A stretch of DNA of 64,000 nucleotides from Malurus cyaneus samueli (Eukaryota > Chordata > Aves > Passeriformes > Maluridae). The stretch lies in assembly GCA_009741485.1 (NCBI GenBank), contig CM019218.1, forward strand, positions 45,966,840 through 46,030,839, read 5' to 3'. Of the stretch, positions 43,101 through 58,100 are shown piece after piece. Both the position numbers and the translations under genes were made by a program. The notes below the pieces were generated by a model. It was given only the letters and a program-made list of their open reading frames with translations, searched no databases and was not told the DNA's origin. Within the stretch, counting starts at the first letter, position 1. Each line of letters begins with the position of its first letter.

Positions 43101-46100
43101 TCACAGTTCTTCCATTAAGCAAAATAAAAATACTACTGTTCAAATGTCTTCAAAAATGTTCAGAATATTGTACAACATTTTTCTCTACACTACAGCACTC
43201 TGTAGGAAAAAAATGTCATTGTTTTCTTTTCCTTAACATATTATGACATCTGTAAGAGCCACTTACATTGTCATTTGCATTTCTACCTGACTGGTATTTC
43301 CAGGAACGAATTTCTGATTTCATTCAAGGTGAATTTTATGTTATAACAGCAAAAAATCTGCTAGAAAAATATGCTAGCAAACACATTATTTTTATTTTGT
43401 ACCTCTACAGCTGTCCAGCTGTTTCCAAACTCTTGTGAGTTTGTTAATTCAAAATTATCTGGAGTCTTCAGTTCATTTATGGTCTTCAAATCAAAATTTC
43501 CACATAATCCAGTCAACTCTCCCTGAGAAAAAAATAATGTATACACGCACTCATATATATTTATATACACACACTTATACGAAAATATATTTTCACATGA
43601 CAAAATGCTATCACTCATGACCATTTTCAAAACTTGCCTCTTTAGGTTAATTATAGATTTGTCACATTTTGATCCTTTTTCAGCCAAATTTCAGTCAAAA
43701 CAGTATCGCTTTTTGTAGTAACAAAGCTATGGAGAAGACTTTATTTTGGCAATGTCAGTATTAACAACTTTCAACTACGCATCCCCAAGCCTTTGAGAAA
43801 GGAGCTGATCTTTTCTTCAGAGAAGGGAGCTGTTAGCCAGTTATGTGCTTTTTTTAATGCCTCAGAAAAATAACACCTGCTTCAGTCACATAAGTGAGTA
43901 GTGAAAGAGAGCTTTGCCATAGAGATATTTGTTTCTGTTGTTATGGAAGTTATACAGAAAAGAGTAATAAAAAAAAGATATACGAGAATGAATATTTTCA
44001 TTGACAAGGTAGCTGAATGTTTCTTTAATTGATTTCTGACATGGTCTATTCTCTGAATAATTATGTTTTCTTAAACAACATTTACATATATATCTCAAAG
44101 AAACAGCAATAATAGTGTTGACTTGCACCTACCTGCCACTGATGACCCATCTGCACATGAACTGTTGTTCTCTGATCCCAAAGAATGGTGATATGTTCAT
44201 CAGAAAAATGGACAACAGTGAAAAATCCAGCTTTCCATAACTGCATTTTTTGTTGGCCATCTATGAAACTAGACAAGCTCTGTTCAAAATAAAACAAGGG
44301 AGCTTATAGTGGAATTAATGTCTTCATAAAATATACAGTTGACAAGAAATTAAACACCTAAATAAAATTAATGACATGGTTCTCAGACCTTAGTCCTAAA
44401 CCAGACAGAAGGTCACAGAGGTATATGTGCTTAAGCAAAAGGGGGCCTGGATTTTGAAAGTGAACTGTATTGTATTTTTATGCTTTTCCTATTTTAGAAG
44501 CCAATTTTATATCAGATTTACAGGATGGGTAACAGAGTGAAGATTAAAATGTTAATGGCTCATCTGGGAGGTAGTTGAGTAGTTTTAAGGCTCCTGATTA
44601 CAAATTTCACTTAGTTATAAGTAATACTGTCTCAGTCACATGCTTTTTTTGAACATGGATAAGTAAAAAAGAAGCATGAAGTAGACTCTGGAAATAAGGA
44701 ATTGTCTAAATATGTTTATATTAGACAATTATATGTGTATAGATTACAATCTTATTTACATAAAGCATTTTTCTCTCTATCCACTAACAATGAGATCAGA
44801 ACTTACTTGTAGTATGGACTAAGATGCTTGGTTTAAGTACTCAATACCTTAAACTTCCTCTGTGTAGTCAGTATATAAACAGTAAATAGTATTATTTATG
44901 CTAAAATTACTAATATATTAAAACACTAAATGTTTACAGAATAGAGTACACAATTTGGCCAAAACAAAAATTAAAATCAGGCTATGGAGGATATACCACG
45001 GGCTGTAATTTGATGGGTTTTTAAAAACAGTATAGAAATATTGCTCCTATACATTCCAGACCTGACTGATCTCTTAGTTCTAGTGGAATAAATGGCAAAA
45101 CTCCTACTGACTTCAAAACATCTGGATTTCTCCTAAAATACCAAATGGGCATTAATTGTAAACAAAAGAGCTACAATTATCTCATCTAACAGTTCTGTCA
45201 AATATAGACAAGATTTTATTTAAAGTTTCCAGTGAACAATCCAGATGTGGTCAGCATTCACAGTAAAGACATTTACATCTCTGCTACTGAAGTGGCATAG
45301 TAAGCTTTTGGTAATGAAAGGAAGAAACACCCAGAGATGTACATTAGCTACTTTTTGAACAGCAGTAAAAACCAATACTTACTGGATTTCCAGTTTCATC
45401 ATCAAATACTAAAAATGATTTTCCAACATTAATGAAGAGGTTTTTTCTGCAAATGATTCCAGTGCTAAAGCAGTCAATGTTTTCAATAATGACAGAAAAA
45501 CTGGTTGAAGAAGTACCCTGAAGAAAAAAAAAGAAAAATGTCCACTTTTAAATATACTTTTTTTATACTAATAAAAATATACATATTGTTACATAGATAA
45601 ATTAGCAGAAACCTCAGTGTATGTTTATGTTCTGTATTATTCAAAGCCTACAACATCAAAATCAAAAAAACAGGATGTAGGACTCAATAAAATGCACAGA
45701 TAGGAAATCAGTACAATGGTAGATTTTAAAAGGTAGTTTTACATCCAGTTTTAAAGAAGCTTTACAAAAATCTCACCTTAACTAGGTAAACCTTACAAGT
45801 TCCAACAAAGTCAAAAGTGAGTCCATCGAAGGTCCTGTAGTGCCGGTCCCCATACGCCGTACACATGGATGGGCAAGGGTGGAAGGTGCACTGAAATGAT
45901 CCATGCTGACAAATGCTGAAAAATGTAGGACCAATAATGGTAACATCAACTGCAAGCCCAGACAAATGATTACAGCTATTGCACTGAGAAGCAGAAAAAC
46001 CAAAAACCGTGCAAGTGTGATGAGGGTTTTGAATTATTGGCTAGAAGCAGAATACATCAATTGATCCTCTGGGGAAAAAAATGTACATACTGAACTCCTA

Positions 46101-49100
46101 CTATCCAAGTTTCTTCTTCCATTAGAATTTAAAGGCTCCAGAATACATAGACACCACAACAAGACACAAAAAAAATTTTAAAAATCAACCAAACGAAAAA
46201 CCCCAATCCAGACTGATACAATTTATTCCCTAATGGAAAATCAACAATGTACCATAAGGACAAAGCCTTCCTTTTCAGGTTTTCACCAAACATTTGTTTC
46301 TATATAAACTGAACCTTAGAATCAATAAGTAACAGACATATCCTGTTACTAAAGTTCTCATGCATTCTCTGCTTGAATAAGAATTTCACAGAATTCCTAA
46401 GGAAATATTTCAGCAGCATTATTTTGATGCTGGACTCACTCAAAGGAACAGCACTGCTGGACTTACTCTTTTTCCAGGTATCATCTGGATATTCCTACAT
46501 ATCATCACCTTCAAACACTGGCTTAACAATTTAGGAGCTTCCACAACAGTTCAAGTTCTGTCCTTGGCCACCTTAAACATCAAAAGGCTTTCACCACCCA
46601 TCTATTGATGACTGTTCTGACCTTGCTGAATTCCTTTTGCTTTATAAGAGGCTTTGCAGCTTTGGATACTATGCCTCTTTCTGAATCACCCCCTTGCAAT
46701 CTAAATAACATTTTCAGAAATGACGAAAGTTTTATAATTAATTGATCGAATTTAATTTCCTGCATCCACATATAAATCTTTAAAATGTTATTTTTATGTT
46801 ACTAAATTATCCAGACACTTATAAGCTTCCCTTGATAAAGACAACTGCTGCTCTGGTATAGCTTTACTACAGGTATCTTTATAAATGTAGGTTAAACTAA
46901 ATAGAGCATGTGATATAATTTTGGTACATGCCTAAATTGACTTTTTTTAAAAATTGATTTTTAATTTCCTGGTTAAATGAATGCTGCATATTTTACAATT
47001 AAAGTCTTAATCTGACTTATGGAAATACTGGATACAGCTTTAACATTTGACATCTCATATACTGATGCAGCAAGCAGTATGAAGTTTTTTCTCAGTATAA
47101 ATTTTTGTCAGAGATTTTCCTTCATCAGTATACCACTGTATTCAAAAGGGCAACTATCTAGAAAATTTAGGCAGCTCCAAATACTAGTAGCACCACGTTT
47201 CTTCCAGTTAGCTCATTTATCAATTAACTTGCAACAACATGGAGCCATCGTCCAGATTATCCAAGACTCTGCTTTTCCCATCATTGAGTTGGTCCAGTGC
47301 TTGTGTTTTGCATCACTACATCCATAAATACACAAAGCATATGGCTAAAAATAAGTTAAAAATACAACATGTGGGAAGTGTTTGCTGTACCAAAGCACAA
47401 GGAGATACGGCTTGCACAGCTAACTGTAGTCACCTCAGAGCAGTACCTGAGGAAAGAACCTCATCAAGCTGATGGAGACAGAGACAAGCAAGAAATTATA
47501 TCTGGACTAGAAGACTAAGTGCTGCTTCTCGTGTTCTCCTGAGACATGAGATTTTGGTTTCACTCTCGACCTAATCAAATCTGTTTCCATATGCGGATCT
47601 GTTAAGGGCCCATGCAGAAACATTTCTTAACATGTAAAGAGTAGGGAGCTCCTTTGTCCATTTTCTTTATCAGGAATCTTGACACATTTACAGTCAGAAG
47701 AGAGGGATTAAGAGGTACACAATGTCTTCAAAGTCCTCCACAACATGATGTTGGTTTCATATTACTTTGTTTCATGAGTGAACTAGCATTTACTCATCAG
47801 AGTCTAGAGAGCCATTGCTGGAAAAGCAGAGCTATCAGAAGCTTCTATATTTCAAATACCTTTTTACAAAGCATTTCTCCAACAAGTATTGGTTTAAGAA
47901 TACGAGAAGCCCAGTTCAGTAGCCCACAGAGCAACCAGGAGTTTCTCAATGCTCTCAGCACCATGACAGCAAACCAGCACCCTGCACCTCCCACCTTACC
48001 TTGCACAGCACACCACCAAAATGCTGCTCTGATATCCTCAGTATTAGAACCTTTTGTGTTTAATGTTGCCCCTATGTGCCACATATTTCAGGCACTTGCA
48101 CTGAAATCAGAACTTGGGAAATCTAGAACCACAGTTCAGTCAGCCTCCAGAGCTTGGGTTGAAAGTTCCTGTCATTTCACTGGTAGTTTTGCCAAATAAG
48201 GAAATTATTTGGACATTTTTCTATGCAATAGATAAGCCAGATTAATATTTATGCAGTTAATACTACAACAGACATGAGTAAGATAACATTCAGTATCAAT
48301 GTACACTAATTCTGTGCACTAAACCCTGCTGTATGGTAACTTCTATGAGTGCCTAAATGTGTTTGTTTGCACAGAAGCACTCTCATGCTTTGCACACGGA
48401 CCCCAGAAACACCCCTGCATGCACACACAGCAGACTCAGAGATTTTACATGCTTTGTACCAAACAGAGCTCATCGCAGACTCCCCTGTATTAGTGGACAG
48501 CTGATTGCCAACTGATAGTCAACTCATCTGTCTTTGCTTCTGGACATGGAAGACTAAAAAAGCTGTGACAGCCTTGAGGTTTGTACAGGAATTGATGAGC
48601 CTGGCCTCAGGGGGANAAAAAAAAGAAAAAAAAAAGGAAGAGAGAAGGCTAAGTATCCAGTGTCTTTCTGCCTGCACTGCTGCTGCCTTTGGTGAAGTCT
48701 CACAAGGACTAAATGGGATAAATTAATTTAAATTAATTCTCTCTGATGCAAGCAATCCCACAGCAGGTCCAAAAGGAGAGGCCTTTGGAAACAAGGGGGT
48801 GAACAACCCGGGTCGCTTTACCTGCCTGCCCAGTGGAGATGGCTTGTAAGTCGCTTCACCAGTCGACCAAAGGGCTACAAATCTCTTCTAGAGCAGCTAC
48901 TGAGGACCTGACGAGAGGCAGAGGAAGGCAGTCAGCACAAGGCTGCAGGGGGCACGACATCCAGACAAGGCAGAGCCTGGTGCTGGCTGGACAAGCCTTC
49001 CCTGGGCTGGGTGACCCTGAGCTGTGCAGGCCAGGGGCAGTAGCTCACCAGGGGACCCCAGTTAAATGCTCCTGGTGAGCCACAAGCAGGGTACAAAATG

Positions 49101-52100
49101 GAGAACTGCTCTGCTGGAATCTGGGGCTACACTACTACTGCAGCATCTTGGTGCTTGGCTGTACAGCTTACTGTTGTGAGGCTCTGGTGAGGCAAATAGC
49201 ACTGCTCAGTGCCAGCTTGAAACATCCAGGGGGTAGAGAGGGGGAAAAAAAACAGGTAGGGACCAAAACGAGCTAATTTCAAAATCAGGTAGATGGGATA
49301 TCTTTTCACACACTTGTGAAGCTTATTAAAATGCCAGTAAAACACATCCTACTGAGAGTGCTCAAGGAAACTTGGCAGGGTATGTGCTGCACTTACAACT
49401 GGATAGTGAAAGGAGTAGATTCCTGCATGTATTTGAATGATCCTATCAACCCTTGCATACTGGAATTCTTCTTTTGATTCATCAGTTTTCCCCACAGGCA
49501 AAATCGGCAGCCAATTCATATGTTACTTTGCTCAGTGCATGATGGTGCTCAGTACTCCCCTTAATTTAACATAGCAGTGGGTGTGTACTTATGGACACAG
49601 GGTTATGTTCTGCTCTCTAGACTACTCAGACGCAATGCTAAATGTGAAAACGAATGAGTAAAAAGCTTTAACAAATGTCACTCAGGTGTAATATTTAAGG
49701 GATTTTACCTGTACTTTAGCTAAAGTACTTTACCTCTACTCATGACCTCAAAAATTTAAAAAAAAAAGTCTTTTTCTAAATCAAGATGCCTAAAAACTAA
49801 GAAAATCCCAAGTAACTATTATTTTGTTATGTAAAGCTCTTTGAAACAACAAACCCTAACCCAACTTTAATAGCTCTTTGAAAAAGTATAAGTACAAAGC
49901 AGATGATTTACCATAATCTGTTGTAGAATTTACGATTTAAACACATGAAGGAAAAAAAAATCAACCTACAAATACACAACTAAAATGAAATAATCACTTA
50001 AACAGATCTCCACTTACCATGTATGACAGGAAGAAATCACTTTGTCACCAGGAAAATATTCCTTTCCTTTCCATGAACATGGGCATTCATCTGCATTCAA
50101 GCATATGTCCCCATGTTTCACAAGACTATTAAAAAAATAAATACACATTCAGCAACAGTATGGCTGGCATCCAGACAAAAATATTTTCCTAAACTTTAAA
50201 GTTACTACCATCTTTGTTATTGAAACTCAAATAATATTGAAAGTCTTCTGAAATTGAAAAGGCACAATCTTATTAATAATTCTTCCTTTCACAGGTACCT
50301 GAATATTTTATCTTTACTAAGTGCCAGCACCTCAGGCACTAACCTTTTAATAACTAACCCTCTGAAGATTGACTCCATAATACATTGAAATTTTAAGGTG
50401 AGGGAAACTAAGGACTTAGAGAAATCCTCTAAATTTCATCTCTTTTTTTGTAACTCAGGCAATTAACTTGCATTTATCTGAAGCCAAGAAATCATCCATG
50501 TCATGTGGAAGCCATCACAGCCCTTTGTTCTAGTGGTATGTTTTCCTACTATCCAAAATAAGTCACATATTTAGACCAAGGATTTTTAAATGAGGACTCC
50601 ACCTTGTCCTCTTCTCTTCTTTCCCTAAGTTAAAGGGCTTTAATTTGCTGCAGTTTTTCTATAGCTGTAGTTACACCTCTTGCTTGGTGAATAATTTAAA
50701 CAATATCAAAAGAGCTATCCTGGTTGCATAAAATCATGGTATATAATTAATTATAGTATTAATATATATTTATTCCTGCACGACAGACAATATATTTATT
50801 CCTGCACGACAGACACCTTCACGCGAGCAATTACACATATGCTCGCAGTCTTCAAAGGAAATTTTGATAACACAGCCCACCATATGCACAGTTATTTACA
50901 GATCAAGAGTAATGCTAAGAATTTATGCTTATACTCAGCTCCTAAAGTAACCAATAAAAATGGAAAATTACTAAAAAAAAGTCACAAAGATTATTTATTA
51001 GAGAAAGAAAAGAGGAATTCTTGCCCAGCAAGACTAAACAGAGCAACAAGTCTAAATTTTACAGTAAAATCTCTGTTGCTTTGAATAATAGCAAATCTGA
51101 AATTGGATACAGACAGTGACATAAAGAGAGATCTCAAGGAGATTCTACAAACAAATATCAGGAAATACACCAGAATTATTTTATTAAATAAGCTATCATT
51201 TCACTGAGCCCAAAGAAGCTGCATTTCTTCCAAAACCTGACACTTCTTTTATAAAAAATACTGTAATGCTATTGGATAGGCAAAGAGATACCAATATGGG
51301 ACCTGAGGGTCCAGTAACAGAACAGCTGTGATGACAAATCAATCTCTGAAATGAAAGTTGTGAAACTTGAACTCCTGACAAGCTGCAGCAATGTCTTTCA
51401 CTCCAGCTGCTGTAGCTCCAAATTGTTTTGATCTTATAATAGATCCCATTCCACACAACGTAAGAATCTGGAGCACCTAACATGCCACAGTAAAAGGATT
51501 CCTTACAGGCACCAGGCAGTCTACAATTATCCTTGTTTATAACTTTCAAAACAGATTTGTATTGAGAAATGAACTCTTAAAATGGTACCTTTGGGCTGAT
51601 AATATTTTTTCTTCAAGGTAAGTTTCTTTGGAATTCCAGTCCTGCTCCATAGTAATACAAATTTTATACAGGTTTTCCTGTGTTCCTAACAGATTGATCA
51701 TTTCTGATCTTTAGCACTGTGATTTGGGAAAGATACATGGGCAAGACATGATGGGTGTGAGGCACATCCATGACAAACAGGGTGACAATCCTGTTTTGCT
51801 TCCTTGCTATCCAAAAGGAAACATTTCATCATGGGATTTATCATGGAATGTTTTATTTGCCTGTATTAATGAGCTGGTAATTTGTATTTGACAAATTATA
51901 TTATACAAATTTGTAATTTGTATTTGACTTAGACTCTTGTTCAGTGCATTATTTATCAGCCAGAAATTTACAGCTCTGTAAGGCTTATGAATGGGAACTT
52001 GAAGAACATCATAAACCCTCCTCCCTCACTAAACTGAATAGCTGTAATCTTCCTCCAGGGTAACCCATACTTATTTCAAGCATTGTGTCACTTGGAGACA

Positions 52101-55100
52101 ATCAGCTGTGAGACTGAAATTCCCACTGGTTTAAAGCTGCTCAGAACTGAACAGGGCACATTCAGACACAAAGAGATCACACTGACAAGGTAACACTAAA
52201 TGCTGTTTTTTCCTCACATTATTACAGTGGACTAAAAAAAAAAGATGTGCTAACAGCTTTCTCTCTTGTAACGCCAAGCAAATGGATAGATTTCAATGAT
52301 CTAAGAATTCACCACAAACACCCTACAGAGAGGCCTTGCACAGCTCCACTTTGAAGTATCAGACATTTTTCTTGATGCGTATACCTATTGTCCAGCCTAC
52401 AATGAGCTGCAAAGACACAAGGACAATTATCACACTTCACCCTGCTGAAAATTCACTTTCATCATTATCTTATTATTATGTATGGTTTTCTGCATTCACA
52501 TACACAAGCCAACACCTGTGACTTGTCTAACCAGAAAACAAGGTAAATTTTGAGAGAAAATCTGATGTTAGTAACATGAAGCACCTAATGCCTCCATTAG
52601 AGTTGACTCACTGTCTAGAATGAAGAGTTAATATATTCCTGCTCCCTGGTTTGGTTTTTTTTTCCTCTTGTTTGGGGAGTTTCTTACAGCATCTCTTCCT
52701 TCCTTTTCCCCTGTTTTATTATACCAAAATAATTAGTATTTTGCAGAATGCTTGGAAGGTTTTATTACCATCATTATACCCTTCGATCCTTCTGTTAACA
52801 AATTATTTTGAAACTTTAACTGAGATAGTCAGACCCCTGCACTTGTGCAGCTTCACCCTGGATTGGAAATTCCCCTGCAATCAGCTCTACCACCAGCACC
52901 AGAATTTCAGAAAGGAACTCCAAACATAGTGAAAGACTTCTTTTTGACCTAAGTGACAGAGTTCTAGGTTTCTCTCTTAAAAACAAGTCAGAAAGCAGAA
53001 GATCATATGGAAAGGTGCTCAGGAAGCTGAATGAAGCTGGTGAAGTTTGATGGAGAAGTTTTACTGTCAACTGAGTATAAGTACAGGGGAAAAAAGACAG
53101 AAATGTGTTTGCAGCTGGTATAAACTAGAAAGTAGGAGACCAAGAGTGTTTTGTGAGTATTGCAAGAGGAGATAAGAAACACTACAATATATCAGTGAAT
53201 GCTGCAAACCTGCAAAACAGGAGAGGATGGAAAAGAATTGGATTTTCTTGCAAAGCCACTGCAATAGTGGTTTTCTTTGGAAATTAGCTCCTGCACTTGC
53301 AGCATGTTGTAATTCTATAGCCATCAGAAATAGAAATCAGCATAAAATACAAAGTGGAAAAACATTAACTCCTGAAACACCCAAATACAGGAATGTTGAT
53401 GTAGTCTAAGACAATTATATTTTCCAGAGGAAATAGTCAAGTCCATAGCCATAATGGTATCTCTGTGAGGGATAACCCTTATTTGCCTGGAAAACATTAA
53501 ATCTTCTGGACAGACCTCTCCAAAACTCTGTCGAAACTGGAAAAAGCAAAACATTGAAAACACTTAGCCTGAAAACAGCAGCAGGACCAGCCAGAGGAGA
53601 GGTTTGAACTGCACATAGTTTTGTTCCCATGCTAATAATGATAGTAAATACTGAGTTTAAACTGAGGAGCAGTGGGTCTGAAAAATGATACTAAACACAC
53701 ACCAAAAGCACAAGACCTTGATTTCACCTAAGGAGACTTATTCTAAGACATAACAAGGTCAGTGTAATCACATCATTAAAGACAGGTTTTTTAAAAATAT
53801 TTGAAACTCAGCTGCATTATTCCCTCATTAACATGTTGGTTTGTCCATACGCCCATTTAAAAGATGACAGCATTCACTGTTTTCTTTGTGAAAATTAGAA
53901 AGTGATGAGGGGTTTATTGTTTGGGTTTTTTTAAGGAAATTTTCCAAGAATGTGTTTAAGCTCCTTACATGTCATTTGACACAGTACACCCCCACAGAAC
54001 AACAATGATAATTTAGAGAATTTTGGAAGGAAAATCTGGCATGAGGGTTCTTAGCTACAAAACTTCATCACAATTACAGGACAGTAAAGTCAAGCTGTAC
54101 AATATCTTTATAGCTCTATTTTATGAGAGCAATAAGTGATGAAAAAAAGGAGCAGACCAAAATTCTTAATATGCTAAATTGCCTCAAATTTAGTAGAGTC
54201 CAGTTTCAACACAAAAGATTTTCTTCTCTGTCATAAACAACAACTTGTTGTCTCCAAGGGGTGGGAGTAGGCAAGAGAAGGATGGATTTTGGTTTTCTTA
54301 AATATACATAAGAAAAAATTTGTCAAATTTTCGGCTTAAAAGAAGTGTCTCACGTAATTATAAACAAATAAACAGGTAGTGGAGGGAAAACAGAAAACTT
54401 CAGTACAATTCTTGAGATTCAGACTCATAGACCATAAAAATAAACACACACACCTGGAAAAATGGAGAACACTATGTTCTTAGTTATTCTAGAATGGTAT
54501 TGCTTTCTTTTTAAGGTCAGTCTGTTGACACTCAATAAAATATCGAGTTGGGTATTGGATGCTGCTGAGCTGTGAGAAATTAAGTGACCTGGATGCACAG
54601 ATAACAGCTACTAGCAGCCAGCTGAGAATTAACGTTTTATTCCCTTGCAGTATTAACATTGAGGGGAAAAAAGTCACTGAAACAAGGAGAAAATTACAGC
54701 CACTTCTATAAGCATGATTAGGAAGAGAAGTTTGGTTATGGTTTAAAGCTCAAAAAAAAGTTAATCATGACAACAATTTACCAAAGTTTCAAAATACTTC
54801 CAAGTTAGCAGAGATTCCTTAATTTAGGTCAATTGTATAGTGGTTGGTTTAATTAAAATAGCTTACAGAAGAAGCAAAACCATAAAACAGAAAAAAATTA
54901 TGAGAATCTAATAGGTAGATGTAACAGCAGGAATAGAAAACATTACTATTTACATTTGGGGCAATCTGTATTTTTCTTTTACTCTGCCTTTTCTCCTTGT
55001 TTCTTCTGCAGTCTGATTAAAGATTCTGTCTCCATATCAAACCATGCACATTTGGCAGGGCTAAAGAGGGAAAAAATCATTTGAGTCCTAGACACCCAGA

Positions 55101-58100
55101 AGCAGAAAATATAATTCAAATATTGTACATGAAAAATTATGCCCTAAGAGAGTATTACTTATCTTTTTAAAATGCAACATGGAAATATAGAAAATTTCCA
55201 TTTGAACAGTGACAGATTAAAACCAGTAAGAAAATACATAAAGTCTTAAAGATTACTTAATATGTCAGGCAAAGTAGGGTGAACCAGTATTAGAAAGTGA
55301 GTTCCAGGAGAATCAATGTTTGATTTCAGCAACTTCTAAAACAGATGGAAAGTGTATTTTTGTACCTGAAGAACTGCAAACTGTAGGATGGTTGCCTGTA
55401 AATTTGGATATTTACTTAAGCATGGTCACTTGTATCTGATTTACTCGACTGAAGAGAAAAAAGAAGGCCGAATAAAGCACATTTGCACTATAGGCACAAA
55501 AAAAAGGAATGCTAGAAATAGTGAAGCATTTGAAAGAGTATTTCAGATTTCAAATACTAGAAAAATAGACTGCAAAATAAAAACACTGCCTTCTTTGAAT
55601 CTTAACACCACTTCTGTGAAAACAGATTGTTTCCTTCTCTTTTCGTTAAGTACCTTTCAGGGTATCACTGAGGAATAGTCACCCCACTAAACAGATCAGA
55701 AAGGTTCTTCCTCCTGAAAAAATGTAGCTTCCTATACAGGTTTCCTAGTTGTAACATATTCAATTGACTCACTTTTTAAATTAATTTACCTAAATCAAAC
55801 AGATTAAACTGATTTACTACTTAAATCAGCTTAGTTTACAGGTAATGAATAAAGATAAACTAATGCAAGATCTCAAACAGGAACAAAAGCATGAATAAAG
55901 GAATTAAACTTATTATTTCAGGTAAAGGACTAATGTTAGGATCAAAGAAATTCCATGGCTGTTTCACCCTTTTAAACTGGACAGTATCACCTCAGTTTTC
56001 TATTTCACCAGTTAGAACTGATAGCCTAGAAAAGTGAATTCCAAGTTGCACAAATTCACAGAGCATTTGAATCCTGCGCTGTCATGAACACAGGACAAGC
56101 TATGTGTAAAGGCAATGGCATTTCACCCATCTTTCTCATCCAAAAATTTAGGTTTGCCCACTTGTACTGCTCTCATTCTACTGTGTTCAATCTGCAGCAT
56201 GAACCACTGGAGTGTGAATTCAGTGACTGACAAAATATTAGGGCTATTCGGATCCAATAGCTTCTGTATAAAAAGAACTACTAATAAATTTCCTGAAACA
56301 TTGAGATTCATTATATAAATAAAAATAGCTGCATAGCTAATACATAGAAAAAGCTTCTAACATTTGCAAAAGCACACCAAAAAACCACACACCTTTAGGA
56401 CCATCTTAAGTCTTCCTAGGGCAATCTCAAATAAAAACAAATATACACAAAATGTAAGACCTCTAGAGCTGAATGTTTAAAAGATACCAGTTTTGACAAG
56501 GGAGCTACTTTTTTTTGGCAAGTGACTTTAACTTCCACTTTATCAGCAGCAGATTGACATTCCTAATTTAAACCCTAGGCTTGTAACAGTTTCATAGTTC
56601 TACCTTAAGCAGAACTGGGTAAAACCCTGAAACACAAGAAAAGCCTCTCCCTTTGCACCTCCTCAAAAAAAAAACCCCAGAACAAACAAACAACCCCCAA
56701 ACAAACATAAAAACCCCAAACAAACAAGAAACCCCAACAAAACAAAACCAAATAATTTTGTGTTAGTATCTCTACTGACAGAGTATGTCAAAGGAGAACA
56801 GAATTCAGTTTGCCTAAGTTATGGTAAAGATGAAACTTCTTAATTTTGTATTTTTGTGCCTAAGAAATCACAAAACTCTGCCATTGTATGTTGTAACCAT
56901 ATAACCATATTATCAGAGCTTTGGGATCACCAACACAGAGCCTTACAATCCTAAAAAAAAAAGAAAAAAGTGATTGTTTCCTCCTGCTTCCTGCTGGAAT
57001 GTAAAGATGACAAGCTCAGAGGTTATGCACAGCAAAATAACAGAGAATAACACAGAATAAAAAGTTTATGATCTGAGTTTCTGCTCTATATATGCTGCTG
57101 AAGATAACTCTGAAGTATGTCAGCCAGGTCCAAGAGGGTGAACTTCCGCAATTCTGAAAATATCTGACTCCAGCTAATTTCAAAATCTACCTTAATACTG
57201 CATTTTTTTCACCATGGTACCATTTATGAGTTGAACTAATTACAAGCTCTATTTCAGGCACTATTTGACATTTCACGTTTCTGAGTGTTAGGGTTAATCC
57301 CACAATTCTGGGTAGCAATATTTTATCATGACCTAGAAATATCTACACATCACTCAGCACTGACACCCACAGACATCAACTGAGCTATTTCAACTCAGGC
57401 CAAATAAGGGTCTGGTTTTACTCTTTGTTTTTAGGAGACTCTCAGGGTATAAACAAAAATTTCAGTTATAACACTAAAAAACTTCAGACTATGTGCTTAA
57501 GAATCTAAATCCCATGAAGACTAGCACAACTTAGACACATTACTGTTATTTTTATATTCAAAATTCTCTCAAAAATACAGTGCTTGATTCCGAAACAGCT
57601 CTTCTGCACATTACCAGCACAAATCCCCAAGACTTAAGAGATCCTATTGAGGGAAAGAATATTAAAATAAAGCCTACGAAAAAAGAAACTGCTGCATCAG
57701 CCAGACATTGAAATAAGAGGCTAGAAGAAATCTAGATAAATACAATTCTGCTGTAATCACAAGGACTGAATCAAATTATTTCAATGCCATTTCTGTAGTC
57801 CTGTTATTTTCAGCTTCTTATTGTGAAATATTAGACTGACTCCACTTGTCTCTTGGTTTAGCATTTCTTCTGACTTCCACGGCCAATATTGTGGGCTAAG
57901 CTCGCACAAGTTGGATGCTCACCTTTTGATATCTCCAGTTCTCCAAGAAGGATTCTGCTGAGTATAAATCCTCAGCAGAATGAATTAATCACTACTGAAG
58001 GAAGCCAATTATATTTGTGCACTAAAAGATGCAAATCTGTGTGTACTCACCCTGGTGGGCAGACACAACCAGACACACAGGGAAGGTGTCCTGAGAAAGT

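Larger units (their letters stand above)
35522..45776. other. Introns around the D3 and AbfB-like exons
   Basis: The introns at 35522-37584 and 37753-40386 are the longest here. The second has a moderately GC-richer patch near 39.4-40.0 kb without a recognisable element. There is a short CA-rich run near 42780 and a CA/TA-rich run near 43540-43580. No further gene is seen. Confidence 0.7.
50126..58050. other. 7.9 kb intron between exons D and E
   Basis: The longest intron. It carries the 26-base tandem repeat and the A/C-rich tract and otherwise shows no gene. Small duplications such as TAATTTGTATTTGAC (twice between 51877 and 51930) occur. Flanking exons match in phase (2 to 2). Confidence 0.75.

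Noticed and set aside
47654..48199. Plus-strand open frame of 181 codons in an intron
   Set aside because: No recognisable motif, no promoter or polyadenylation context and no homology that I recognise. A frame of this length can occur by chance in 64 kb.
51196..51549. Minus-strand open frame of 117 codons in the 7.9 kb intron
   Set aside because: Flanking OTOG exons already join in frame, and inserting it would add a segment absent from the otogelin domain order. No supporting splice pair was found.
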